Below, piece after piece: positions 6,379 to 14,302 of a DNA stretch of 16,155 nucleotides. Source of the stretch: Clostridia bacterium (GTDB taxonomy: Bacteria > Bacillota > Clostridia > Peptostreptococcales > Anaerovoracaceae); contig CAAEEA010000070.1 in NCBI GenBank assembly GCA_900754795.1, positions 1 through 16,155 on the forward strand, given 5' to 3'. Below the pieces are notes generated by a model. The model ran no database searches. It was not told where the DNA came from and worked only from the letters and a program-made list of their open reading frames with translations. Position numbers and translations under genes: made by a program. Each line of letters opens with the position of its first letter. Positions within the stretch are counted from its first letter, which is position 1.

Positions 6379-7551
6379 ATGAATATAAAAGAAACCGCCA
6401 TAAAAAAACACCTGGAGTGGCGGGGAAAGATAGAAGTCACCAGCAGGGCGCCGCTAAATGACAGAGAAGACCTGTCGGTAGCATATACGCCGGGAGTAGC
6501 CGAACCGTGTCTTTCCATAGCGGAAGATCCGGATCTCTCATACGCTTACACCAGGCGAGGGAACATGGTGGCTGTGGTAACAGACGGCAGCGCGGTGCTC
6601 GGACTGGGAGATATCGGCCCGGAGGCGGCTATGCCGGTCATGGAGGGCAAGTGCGTTCTGTTTAAGACATTTGGGGGAGTAGACGCTTTTCCGCTGTGTA
6701 TAAGGAGCAAAGATACTGACGAGATAGTCAGGACGGTTTCTCTGCTCGCCGGAAGTTTCGGAGGAATCAACCTTGAAGATATTTCGGCTCCAAGATGTTT
6801 TGAAATCGAAAAAAGACTTAAAGAGCGCTGCGATATACCGGTATTCCACGATGATCAGCACGGTACAGCCGTGGTAACGGCGGCGGCGGTCATCAACGCC
6901 CTGAGATTTACCGGAAAGAAAAAGGAAACGGTAAAAACCGTTGTTTCGGGAGCGGGAGCCGCCGGTACCGCCATAACGAGACTCCTGCTGACCCTGGGCA
7001 TAAAGAACATAATTCTCTGCGACAGACGGGGAGCCATCTGCACCGGCAGAGACGGGCTGAACAGCTCTAAGGAAGAGATCGCGGCCATATCCAATCCCGG
7101 CGGTGAAAAAGGCAGCCTTGCCGACGTAATCCGCGGCGCGGATATATTTATCGGAGTATCGGCTCCGGGAACGGTAACACCTGATATGGTAAGATCCATG
7201 GCAAAAGATCCCATTCTCTTTCCTATGGCAAATCCTGTACCGGAGATAATGCCTGACGCTGCGGCAGAGGCGGGAGCCGCCGTCATAGGTACGGGCAGGA
7301 GTGATTTTCCAAATCAGATAAATAATGTTCTTGCTTTTCCGGGGATATTCAGAGGAGCCCTTGACGTCAGAGCTTCTCAGATCAATGAGGAAATGAAAAT
7401 CGGCGCGGCATACGCCATAGCCGGCATAATAGAAGAAAAGGAACTGAGGGCCGACCATATAATGCCTGATCCTTTTGATAAGAGAGTAGTAAAAGCTGTA
7501 GCCGAAGCCGTAAAAAAAGCGGCTGTTGAAACCGGGATTAACCGCGTATAG
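6379..7551 (+). CDS. Malic enzyme (oxidative decarboxylation of malate to pyruvate)
   Basis: A 390-residue malic enzyme of the short bacterial type, converting malate to pyruvate and CO2 with NAD+ or NADP+. The malic N-terminal domain (about 15-160) has YTPGVAEPC (36-44, Tyr36 as general acid), GDIGPEAAMPVMEGK (77-91, with the catalytic Lys91), INLEDISAP (130-138, metal-binding E133/D134) and FHDDQHGTA (156-164, D158/D159). The NAD-binding domain follows with GAGAAG (191-196). MANPVPEI (283-290) and GRSDFPNQINN (306-316) complete the active site. Cofactor preference cannot be assigned safely. AGGAAGG lies upstream of the ATG. The Na/Pi transporter gene starts 20 bases after the stop, so the two are probably co-transcribed. 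Decarboxylation of oxaloacetate is a known side activity of the family. Confidence 0.94.
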   Translation: MNIKETAIKKHLEWRGKIEVTSRAPLNDREDLSVAYTPGVAEPCLSIAEDPDLSYAYTRRGNMVAVVTDGSAVLGLGDIGPEAAMPVMEGKCVLFKTFGGVDAFPLCIRSKDTDEIVRTVSLLAGSFGGINLEDISAPRCFEIEKRLKERCDIPVFHDDQHGTAVVTAAAVINALRFTGKKKETVKTVVSGAGAAGTAITRLLLTLGIKNIILCDRRGAICTGRDGLNSSKEEIAAISNPGGEKGSLADVIRGADIFIGVSAPGTVTPDMVRSMAKDPILFPMANPVPEIMPDAAAEAGAAVIGTGRSDFPNQINNVLAFPGIFRGALDVRASQINEEMKIGAAYAIAGIIEEKELRADHIMPDPFDKRVVKAVAEAVKKAAVETGINRV

Positions 7552-7571
7552 ACGAATTGAAAGGACAAGTT

Positions 7572-9326
7572 ATGGATATTTTTAACGCGCTTTCTCTCAT
7601 AGGAGGTCTCTGCCTCTTCCTGTTCGGTATGAATGTAATGGGAGACTCCCTTGAAAGGAGAGCAGGCTCGACACTGAGAACTCTCCTCGGAAGACTGACT
7701 ACCGGCAAAGCCACCGGATTTCTGACAGGTCTTGGAGTGACCGCAGTAATCCAGAGTTCATCCGCGACTACCGTAATGGTGGTTGGATTTGTAAACTCCG
7801 GTCTTATGGACCTTAAACAGGCTATCAACGTTATAATGGGAGCCAATGTCGGCACTACGGTTACCGCGTGGCTTCTGAGCCTCAGCGGCATAGAAAGCGA
7901 GAACTTTTTTGTTCAGCTGCTGAAACCGTCGTCATTTACGCCGGTTCTCGCTCTGATAGGTATCATACTCTATATGTTCTGCAAGGGAGATAAGAAAAAA
8001 GAAACGGGAGCCATACTCCTTGGATTCGCGACTCTCATGTTCGGAATGGATACCATGTCGGCGGCAGTCTCGGGGCTAAGCGAAGTAGAAGAATTCAGGA
8101 ATCTGTTCATAATGTTCCAGAACCCTGTTCTGGGAGTGCTGGCGGGAGCTCTGCTGACCGCGATCATCCAGTCAAGTTCTGCTTCGGTGGGAATACTTCA
8201 GGCGCTGGCTATCACGGGACAGGTTTCCTACGGAGCCGCGATCCCGATCATAATGGGACAGAACATAGGCACTTGCATCACGGCCATACTGTCAGCCATC
8301 GGCACTAACAAAAACGCCAAAAGGGCGGCGGTAGTCCATTTGTCTTTCAACGTGATAGGAACCATAGTCTGGCTGTCCGTATTCTGCGTGGTAAAATATG
8401 TGCTTTCCCCAGCCATACTGACAGAGTCGGCTTCTCTCGTAGGCATAGCCGTAGCGCACTCGGCGTTTAACATTTTATGTACCGCTCTGCTTTTGCCGAT
8501 GTCCGGCGTGCTGGAAAAAGTGGCGAAGACCATAGTTCCTGACGCGAAGACAAAAGAAAAAGAGGTAGAGCTCGACGAACGTCTGCTGGAGACTCCTCCG
8601 CTCGCCCTTGAAAGCTGCCACAAGGTAACTGCCGACATGGGAAGCATATCAGCGGGAGCGATGAAAAACAGCATCAAAGCCCTCACATTCTATTCGGACA
8701 AGCTGGCCGAACACATCCGTGAAGCAGAAGACGAGACTGACCGCTATGAGGACATGATAGGCACATATCTCGTAAAGCTGAGCGGCAAAATAAGCGGCTC
8801 AGACAGCACCGAGGCCACAAAGCTCCTGAAAGTCATCGGTGACTTTGAGCGTATATCTGATCACGCCGTCAATGTTCTTGAATCTGTTGAGGAACTAAGG
8901 CGCAAGGATCTTCACTTTTCTGAGGAAGCCGATGACGAACTGGGAGTTCTCACGGGAGCGGTGAGTGAGATCCTGGACCTGTCATCTGAAGCGTTCCTCA
9001 GCAGCGACCTCGAAGCCGCCGCCAGGGTAGAGTCTCTCGAACAGGTGGTGGACGACCTGAAGGAAGAGATGAGGACAAGGCATATCATCAGGCTTCAGCG
9101 CGGAGAATGTTCCATAGAAGCGGGTTTTGTCTGGTCAGACCTTTTAACTGACCTGGAAAGAGTAGCAGATCACTGTTCCAACATAGCAGGGAGCATAATA
9201 GACACTGCGGGCGATTCTCCGGGAGTACATGAGACTCTGAGAGAATTCCGGTCCGATAACAAGGCTTTTAAAGAAAGATATTACCGCTTTGCGGAAAAAT
9301 ACGCTCTGCGGGACATGAAATCCTGA
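7572..9326 (+). CDS. Na+/phosphate cotransporter family protein with C-terminal PhoU domain
   Basis: A 584-residue protein of the Na+/Pi cotransporter (NptA/YjbB-like) family. Two inverted membrane repeats each carry a QSSSA motif (AVIQSSSATT at 58-67, AIIQSSSASV at 197-206) followed by a MGxNxGT motif (89-95 and 228-234), typical of phosphate-binding half-sites in this family. A cytoplasmic PhoU-like region covers about 350-575, with DFERISDHAVN (424-434) and DLERVADHCSN (527-537) as metal-binding helices. It probably moves phosphate across the membrane using the Na+ gradient; import or export cannot be told. A TTG at 7557 would extend the frame, but the AAAGGA at 7560-7565 has proper spacing only for the ATG at 7572. 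It lies just before the pst operon, which also encodes PhoU. Confidence 0.92.
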   Translation: MDIFNALSLIGGLCLFLFGMNVMGDSLERRAGSTLRTLLGRLTTGKATGFLTGLGVTAVIQSSSATTVMVVGFVNSGLMDLKQAINVIMGANVGTTVTAWLLSLSGIESENFFVQLLKPSSFTPVLALIGIILYMFCKGDKKKETGAILLGFATLMFGMDTMSAAVSGLSEVEEFRNLFIMFQNPVLGVLAGALLTAIIQSSSASVGILQALAITGQVSYGAAIPIIMGQNIGTCITAILSAIGTNKNAKRAAVVHLSFNVIGTIVWLSVFCVVKYVLSPAILTESASLVGIAVAHSAFNILCTALLLPMSGVLEKVAKTIVPDAKTKEKEVELDERLLETPPLALESCHKVTADMGSISAGAMKNSIKALTFYSDKLAEHIREAEDETDRYEDMIGTYLVKLSGKISGSDSTEATKLLKVIGDFERISDHAVNVLESVEELRRKDLHFSEEADDELGVLTGAVSEILDLSSEAFLSSDLEAAARVESLEQVVDDLKEEMRTRHIIRLQRGECSIEAGFVWSDLLTDLERVADHCSNIAGSIIDTAGDSPGVHETLREFRSDNKAFKERYYRFAEKYALRDMKS

Positions 9327-9337
9327 TATTTACGCGG

Positions 9338-9386
9338 GACGCTCCGGCGCGCGGTTCAAAGAACCGTGACGCCGGGGCGTCTTTTT
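9338..9386 (+). terminator. Intrinsic terminator after the Na/Pi transporter
   Basis: A long two-part stem: GACGCTCCGGCG (9338-9349) with CGCCGGGGCGTC (9370-9381), one G-U pair, and an inner CGGTTC/GAACCG stem (9352-9366), followed by TTTTT (9382-9386). It separates the malic enzyme/transporter unit from the pst operon. Confidence 0.92.
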
Positions 9387-9389
9387 GAT

Positions 9390-9406
9390 TTTACATGGAT
9401 TTTACA
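9390..9406 (+). promoter_or_regulatory. Pho-box-like direct repeat upstream of pstS
   Basis: TTTACA (9390-9395), five bases, TTTACA (9401-9406): two identical hexamers with an 11-base period. PhoP/PhoB-type regulators of Gram-positives bind TT(A/C/T)ACA-like direct repeats with this spacing. It lies about 100 bases before the pstS ATG. Possible -10 elements downstream are TATCAT (9439-9444) and TGTAAT (9450-9455), neither with a good -35, as expected for an activator-dependent promoter. Further repeats at the same period are poor matches. The PhoB encoded at 13628 is the natural candidate regulator. Confidence 0.6.
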
Positions 9407-9504
9407 AAACACGGATAACAAATCTTACCTTGGAGAGATATCATGTATCTGTAATCGAAATTTGAAGAAAATAAAAACAGCTTAATAAAAGGAGAGTTAC
9501 AGAA

Positions 9505-10410
9505 ATGAAAAAGACTAAAAAGCTTATCGTTCTCGGACTGGTAGCCATCATGTCCCTTGCCGTGTTCACAGGATGCTCAAACGGATCTGATGAAGGAACA
9601 GCCGAAGGCGAATTTGACAGCTCAAAAGAAATAGGCGTACTGACCCGTGAAGACGGATCCGGAACAAGAAGCGCATTCATCGAACTGTTCGGAATCGAGG
9701 AAGAAGACGCGAACGGCGAGAAAGTAGACAACACAGTAGAGACTGCCGTTACTACCAATTCCACTTCAGTAATGATGACAACAGTAGCAGGAGATCCGTA
9801 TTCGATCGGATACATCTCACTGGGTTCCCTCAATGATACAGTTAAAGCCATCCAGATAGACGGAGTAGACGCCACAGCAGAGAACGTTGAAAACGGAACT
9901 TACGCTGTTTCCCGTCCGTTCAACATCGCTTATAAAGAGGCTGACCTGTCCGCTACCGCCAAGGATTTCGTAGACTTCATCATGAGCGCTGACGGCCAGG
10001 CTGTTATCGAAGAAGAAGGATACATTCCTGTATCTGACGCGGAAGCTTATGCCGGAACTCCTGAAGCCGGAGAAGTTGTTCTTCACGGATCGAGCTCAGT
10101 AACTCCTGTAATGGAAAAACTCGCCGAAGCATACATGGCCGTTAACAGCGACGTTACCGTAACAGTACAGCAGAGCGATTCATCAACAGGCATGACTGAC
10201 GCTATCGAAGGAACCTGCGACATAGGCATGGCTTCAAGAGAAGTAAAGGACGAGGAAATTTCTCAGGGTCTGACTGCTACCACCATCGCCATGGACGGTA
10301 TAGCCGTAATCGTTAACAACGACAGCCCTGTAACTAATCTGACTGCCGATCAGGTAAAAGAGATCTTCACCGGAGCTCTCACAATCTGGAGCGATGTGAT
10401 TAGCGAGTAA
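9505..10410 (+). CDS. pstS: Phosphate ABC transporter substrate-binding lipoprotein PstS, circularly permuted
   Basis: A 301-residue lipoprotein that should capture phosphate outside the cell for PstCAB. A lipoprotein signal peptide ends at lipobox AVFTGC (Cys24). The two halves of PstS are in reverse order. Residues 43-178 match the usual second half: GVLTREDGSGTR (44-55, normally central), GYISLGSLNDTVKA, GTYAVSRPF, and ADGQAVIEEEGYIPV near what is usually the C-terminus. A linker (about 178-190) leads to the usual first half: VVLHGSSSVTPVMEKLAEAY (191-210), QQSDSSTGM (222-230), CDIGMASRE (238-246), then DQVKEIFTGALTIW, ending at 301. Phosphate ligands known in PstS (Ser/Thr near GSSSVT, Ser in SDSSTG, Asp in DIG, Arg/Ser/Gly/Thr in REDGSGT) all have counterparts. 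GGAG precedes the ATG, and the context (pstC, pstA, pstB) confirms the role. Confidence 0.92.
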   Translation: MKKTKKLIVLGLVAIMSLAVFTGCSNGSDEGTAEGEFDSSKEIGVLTREDGSGTRSAFIELFGIEEEDANGEKVDNTVETAVTTNSTSVMMTTVAGDPYSIGYISLGSLNDTVKAIQIDGVDATAENVENGTYAVSRPFNIAYKEADLSATAKDFVDFIMSADGQAVIEEEGYIPVSDAEAYAGTPEAGEVVLHGSSSVTPVMEKLAEAYMAVNSDVTVTVQQSDSSTGMTDAIEGTCDIGMASREVKDEEISQGLTATTIAMDGIAVIVNNDSPVTNLTADQVKEIFTGALTIWSDVISE

Positions 10411-10430
10411 TCTCACAAGATACATTAGTC

Positions 10431-10460
10431 CAAAGGTTACGGCAGTCGCCGTAACCTTTG
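10431..10460 (+). promoter_or_regulatory. Perfect hairpin between pstS and pstC
   Basis: CAAAGGTTACGGC (10431-10443) and GCCGTAACCTTTG (10448-10460) form a perfect 13-bp stem with a four-base AGTC loop. Only TTTAT follows, without a real T-tract, so full termination is unlikely. It lies 20 bases after the pstS stop. In binding-protein-dependent transporter operons such hairpins often protect the upstream message and give an excess of binding protein over permease. It could also be a leaky terminator. Confidence 0.75.
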
Positions 10461-10482
10461 TTTATGAGGAGTGTTTCCAATA

Positions 10483-11331
10483 ATGAAGAATACCAGAGAA
10501 ACAGTAATGAAATTTGTGTTCCTGCTGGCCGCCACAGCGTCCATAGCCGCGGTGGTGCTCATATGCGCGTTTCTGTTTGCCAGCGGGATACCGGCCATAA
10601 AAGAAATAGGGGTATTTGAATTTCTTTTCGGTACAACATGGAAACCGGCCAACGATCTGTACGGCATACTGCCGATGATCGTGGGATCGGTATATGTTAC
10701 TGCCGGCGCGCTTATCATAGGGGTTCCCGTAGGAATACTGACGGCCGTGTTCATGGCAAGGTTCTGTCCGGGATGGCTTTATAAAGTGATGAAACCGGCA
10801 GTTAATCTCATGGCCGGAATACCTTCGGTAGTATACGGGTTCTTTGGTCTGGTAGTCCTGGTGCCTTTTGTCCGCGAGACTTTCGGCGGACGTGGAATGA
10901 GCGTGCTGACAGCTTCCATACTCCTTGGCATTATGATACTGCCGACAATAATAAGTATGTCAGAATCATCCCTCAGAGCAGTCCCTCAGAGCTACTACGA
11001 AGGCGGGCTGGCCCTGGGAGCTTCTCACGAAAGAAGTGTGTTTTTCACGGTAGTTCCGGCTGCCAAAAGCGGAATATTCGCCAGTGTGATACTGGGCGTG
11101 GGAAGAGCCGTAGGCGAAACCATGGCAGTAATGATGATAGCCGGAAATCAGCCGATAATTCCGGAAAGCATAACTGAAGGCGTCAGAACACTGACGACCA
11201 ACATAGTCCTTGAAATGGGATATTCCACGGGACTTCACCGCGAGGCTCTGATTGCCACCGCGGTTGTGCTCTTCGTGTTCATACTGATAATAAATCTTTC
11301 CTTCTCACTGCTGAAAAGGAGGACTAAATGA
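10483..11331 (+). CDS. pstC: Phosphate ABC transporter permease PstC
   Basis: A 282-residue membrane permease, one half of the PstCA channel. The first membrane segment is at about residues 10-34, and several more follow. The family loops are visible: MAGIPSVVYGFFGL and, near the ABC-contacting EAA loop, VPQSYYEGGLALGASHERSVFFTVVPAAKSG in sections, then GVGRAVGETMAV. The ATG at 10483 is chosen because AGGAG (10467-10471) lies 11 bases upstream; a GTG at 10471 would overlap that site. Its stop overlaps the pstA start as ATGA. Confidence 0.95.
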   Translation: MKNTRETVMKFVFLLAATASIAAVVLICAFLFASGIPAIKEIGVFEFLFGTTWKPANDLYGILPMIVGSVYVTAGALIIGVPVGILTAVFMARFCPGWLYKVMKPAVNLMAGIPSVVYGFFGLVVLVPFVRETFGGRGMSVLTASILLGIMILPTIISMSESSLRAVPQSYYEGGLALGASHERSVFFTVVPAAKSGIFASVILGVGRAVGETMAVMMIAGNQPIIPESITEGVRTLTTNIVLEMGYSTGLHREALIATAVVLFVFILIINLSFSLLKRRTK

Positions 11332-12227
11332 TGAAAAATCAGATAGTAAAAAATCAGGTCAACATCACGACCGTTAAAGATAAATGGAACGCGTACAGAC
11401 ATGACAGAAAATCGCTGATTCTCTTCGCGCTCGTGTGCCTGGCGGCTTTTATAACTCTCGCCGCACTGGCGTTTATAATAGTATATATACTGGTGATGGG
11501 AATCCCTCACCTTTCACCTGATCTGTTCGCGTGGGAGTATAACAGCGACAACGTTTCCCTGACACCGGCGCTGATAAATACCCTCTACATGACGGCTCTC
11601 TCACTTCTTTTCGCGGTGCCGGTAGGTATATTTTCGGCCGTATATCTGAATGAATACGCAAAACGGGGCAACAGGATCGTGGGTCTTGTGCGCATAACCA
11701 CAGAAACTCTGTCGGGTATTCCGTCAATAGTTTACGGCCTGTTCGGATCACTTTTCTTTGTAAAAGCTCTTCACATGGATCTTTCACTGCTGGCCGGAGC
11801 TCTGACTCTGAGCATCATGATCCTGCCGCTGATAATGAGATCTACGGAGGAGGCTCTCATAGCCGTTCCGGACAGCTACAGGGAAGGAAGTTTCGGGCTG
11901 GGAGCAGGCAAGCTCAGAACAGTCTTTCGCATAGTTCTGCCGAGCGCCGTACCGGGGATACTTTCAGGCATAATCCTGGGCATAGGCCGTATCGTCGGCG
12001 AATCAGCCGCTCTGATATACACCGCCGGAACAGTGGCGAAAGTTGCCACCGGCGTATTTGATTCCACCAGGACTCTGTCGGTGCACATGTACGTGATTTC
12101 CGGGGAAGGTCTTTATATTGATCAGGCTTACGCCACCGCGGTCGTACTTCTGGTAGTAGTAATCATCATTAACGGGCTGTCGAGTCTGGCGGCAAGAAAA
12201 TTAGGAGGAGAAAACAGCAATGGATAA
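11328..12227 (+). CDS. pstA: Phosphate ABC transporter permease PstA
   Basis: A 299-residue permease, partner of PstC. A hydrophilic N-terminus of about 30 residues precedes the first membrane segment (about 34-58). Typical PstA blocks are ETLSGIPSIVYGLFG, the EAA-loop region VPDSYREGSFGLGAGK with IVLPSAVPGI, and GIGRIVGESAALIYTAG. AGGAGG (11317-11322) serves either ATG 11328 or ATG 11331, the second having the more usual spacing. The first overlaps the pstC stop. The end overlaps pstB by 8 bases. Confidence 0.95.
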   Translation: MMKNQIVKNQVNITTVKDKWNAYRHDRKSLILFALVCLAAFITLAALAFIIVYILVMGIPHLSPDLFAWEYNSDNVSLTPALINTLYMTALSLLFAVPVGIFSAVYLNEYAKRGNRIVGLVRITTETLSGIPSIVYGLFGSLFFVKALHMDLSLLAGALTLSIMILPLIMRSTEEALIAVPDSYREGSFGLGAGKLRTVFRIVLPSAVPGILSGIILGIGRIVGESAALIYTAGTVAKVATGVFDSTRTLSVHMYVISGEGLYIDQAYATAVVLLVVVIIINGLSSLAARKLGGENSNG

Positions 12228-12972
12228 GATCACAGTAGAGAATCTCGATCTGTATTATGATAATTTTCAGGCGCTTAAAAACATAAACCTCAATATGCAG
12301 GCAAACGAGATCACGGCATTTATCGGACCGTCCGGCTGTGGAAAATCCACGCTCATCAAAAGCCTTAACCGCATGAACGATCTTGTGGAAGGATGCCGTA
12401 TAACAGGAAAAGTCAGGCTGGACGGAGAAGACATCTACGGAAGCGGCATGGATATAAATATGCTGAGAAAACGCGTGGGCATGGTGTTTCAGAAGCCGAA
12501 TCCTTTTCCGATGAGCATATATGATAATATAGCTTTCGGACCGAGGACTCACGGCATAAAATCAAAGGCCAAGCTGGACGACATAGTAGAACGCTCTCTG
12601 AGAGACGCGGCCATATGGGATGAGGCCAAGGACAGACTGAAAAAATCAGCTCTTGGCATGTCCGGCGGCCAGCAGCAGAGACTGTGTATAGCAAGAGCGC
12701 TGGCAGTACAGCCGGAAGTCCTGCTCATGGACGAACCGACCAGCGCCCTCGATCCGATTTCGACATCGAAAATAGAAGATCTTGCTATAGAGCTGAAAAA
12801 GCAATATACTATCATTATAGTGACTCACAATATGCAGCAGGCTGTGCGTATCTCAGACAAGACGGCTTTCTTCCTTCTGGGGGAGATGGTGGAGTTTGCA
12901 CCTACTGAGGAGATGTTCTCCATGCCGAAAGACAAGCGCACCGAAGATTATATCACAGGGAGGTTTGGATGA
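12220..12972 (+). CDS. pstB: Phosphate ABC transporter ATP-binding protein PstB
   Basis: A 250-residue ABC ATPase that powers phosphate import through PstCA. Walker A GPSGCGKST (36-44), Q-loop Gln91 in MVFQKPNPFPMSIYDN, signature LGMSGGQQQRL (145-155), Walker B VLLMDEPTSALDP (167-179) and H-loop His203 (IIVTHNMQQA) are all intact. The FQKPNPFPMSIYDNIAFG stretch is specific for PstB. Length is normal. AGGAGG lies 11 bases before the ATG, inside the end of pstA. phoU follows within two bases. Confidence 0.97.
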   Translation: MDKITVENLDLYYDNFQALKNINLNMQANEITAFIGPSGCGKSTLIKSLNRMNDLVEGCRITGKVRLDGEDIYGSGMDINMLRKRVGMVFQKPNPFPMSIYDNIAFGPRTHGIKSKAKLDDIVERSLRDAAIWDEAKDRLKKSALGMSGGQQQRLCIARALAVQPEVLLMDEPTSALDPISTSKIEDLAIELKKQYTIIIVTHNMQQAVRISDKTAFFLLGEMVEFAPTEEMFSMPKDKRTEDYITGRFG

Positions 12973-12973
12973 T

Positions 12974-13621
12974 ATGATGAGATTTAAATTTGATGAACAG
13001 CTGGCGCTGCTTAATGAAGAGCTTATAACCATGGGCTCTCTGTGTGAAAAAGCCATCGCTACATCAGCCCGGGCTCTGACGACGGGAGAATTTGATCTTG
13101 CTGAGGAAGTACCTGAGCTCGAAGCGCAGATTAACCAAAAAGAAAGAGATATAGAGACTCTGTGCCTGAAACTCCTGCTCCAGCAGCAGCCGGTGGCAAA
13201 AGACCTGAGAGCTATTTCTTCCGCTCTTAAAATGATAACGGATATGGAGCGTATAGGAGATCAGGCTTCCGATATAGCTGAGATAATCACAACCGCCCGC
13301 ATAGCCGCTGTCGATGATTCTCTGCAGATCGGAGATATGGCCGACGCTGCCATAAAAATGGTGACTGACAGCATTGACGCTTTCGTTAAAAAAGATGTGA
13401 ACATCGCCAGGGCCGTCATAGAATATGACGATGTAGTCGATAAATATTTTGACAATATAAAGTTCATGCTTATCGACCGCTTCAGCCGGCCGGAAAGCGA
13501 CGGCGAATACGCTCTTGACCTGCTTATGATTACCAAATATTTTGAGCGTATAGGCGACCACGCGGTTAATATCGCGGGCTGGGTCCTGTTCTCAATCACA
13601 GGAAACAGAGAGAAGGAGTAA
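12974..13621 (+). CDS. phoU: Phosphate signalling regulator PhoU
   Basis: A 215-residue PhoU of two similar three-helix halves. Each half carries the metal-binding helix motif: DMERIGDQASDIA (90-102) and YFERIGDHAVNIA (189-201). PhoU passes the activity state of PstSCAB to PhoR and keeps the regulon off when phosphate is plentiful. The frame is open further upstream inside pstB, but ATG 12974 (or 12977) follows GGGAGG (12958-12963) at suitable spacing, just after the pstB stop, and gives the normal PhoU length. phoB follows after 6 bases. Confidence 0.95.
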   Translation: MMRFKFDEQLALLNEELITMGSLCEKAIATSARALTTGEFDLAEEVPELEAQINQKERDIETLCLKLLLQQQPVAKDLRAISSALKMITDMERIGDQASDIAEIITTARIAAVDDSLQIGDMADAAIKMVTDSIDAFVKKDVNIARAVIEYDDVVDKYFDNIKFMLIDRFSRPESDGEYALDLLMITKYFERIGDHAVNIAGWVLFSITGNREKE

Positions 13622-13627
13622 AGAAAA

Positions 13628-14302
13628 ATGATATTCTGTGTTGAAGATGACAGCAGCATACGCGACCTCATGATATATACTCTGAACTCGGCGGGATTTG
13701 AGGCTGAGGGATTTGCGGAAGGGGAGGCTCTCTTTGAAGCTCTCAATACCAGAACGCCTCAGCTCATAATGCTCGATATAATGCTGCCGGGCGAAGACGG
13801 CATAACAATTCTGAAAAAACTCCGTTCACAGGCTCGTACAGCTCAGATTCCAATTATAATGGCGACAGCTAAAGGTACCGAATATGACAAGGTGATAGGC
13901 CTTGATCTGGGAGCCGACGACTACCTCACAAAGCCTTTCGGCATGATGGAGATGATCTCCCGCATCAAGGCTGTTCTCAGAAGAACATCGCCTGAGGGAG
14001 AAAACAGGATTCTCCGTGTGGGAGAGCTGGAAATGGACATGAACCAGCACATCGTCACCTCCTGCGGCGGGAGAGTACAGCTGACGCTTAAGGAATATGA
14101 GCTCCTGCGCCTTTTCATGGAAAATCTCGGCCGGGCATATACCCGTGATCAGCTTCTTTCCAGAATATGGGGCGCCGATTATATAGGAGAGACGAGAACC
14201 GTGGACGTTCACATAGGAACCCTCCGCACGAAACTCGGTTCATGCGGCGATTATATTGAGACGGTAAGAGGCGTAGGATACAGAATGGAGGCGAAGATAT
14301 GA
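13628..14302 (+). CDS. phoB: Response regulator of the phosphate regulon, PhoB/PhoP (OmpR family)
   Basis: A 224-residue OmpR/PhoB-type response regulator. The receiver domain (1-115) has the acidic pocket EDD (6-8), phosphoacceptor Asp50 in LDIMLPGEDG, Thr80 and Lys102 in YLTKPFG. The winged-helix DNA-binding domain (about 125-224) contains LTLKEYELLRLFMEN, RDQLLSRIWG and the recognition helix TRTVDVHIGTLRTKLG, ending GVGYRM. Position between phoU and a PhoR-like kinase identifies it as the phosphate regulator. It probably binds the TTTACA repeats at 9390-9406. AAGGAG lies 8 bases before the ATG; the 3' end overlaps the kinase gene as ATGA. Confidence 0.94.
   Translation: MIFCVEDDSSIRDLMIYTLNSAGFEAEGFAEGEALFEALNTRTPQLIMLDIMLPGEDGITILKKLRSQARTAQIPIIMATAKGTEYDKVIGLDLGADDYLTKPFGMMEMISRIKAVLRRTSPEGENRILRVGELEMDMNQHIVTSCGGRVQLTLKEYELLRLFMENLGRAYTRDQLLSRIWGADYIGETRTVDVHIGTLRTKLGSCGDYIETVRGVGYRMEAKI

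Noticed and set aside
6538..7458. A 306-codon open frame on the minus strand opposite the malic enzyme
   Set aside because: The plus-strand malic enzyme has every family motif; the antisense product shows no recognisable domain and an implausible Ser/Arg/Tyr-rich composition.
7557..7571. TTG start adding five residues to the Na/Pi transporter
   Set aside because: The TTG precedes and abuts the AAAGGA ribosome site; ATG 7572 has correct spacing and gives the usual N-terminus.
9505..10410. PstS as an assembly artefact or a truncated pair of genes
   Set aside because: One open frame runs from a proper lipobox through both halves with a plausible linker, and each ligand motif occurs once; a random join would not give this.
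10471..10482. GTG start for pstC
   Set aside because: It overlaps the AGGAG site that serves ATG 10483.
12896..12973. Upstream extension of phoU inside pstB
   Set aside because: The extra residues are out-of-frame PstB sequence; ATG 12974 has GGGAGG upstream and gives normal PhoU length.
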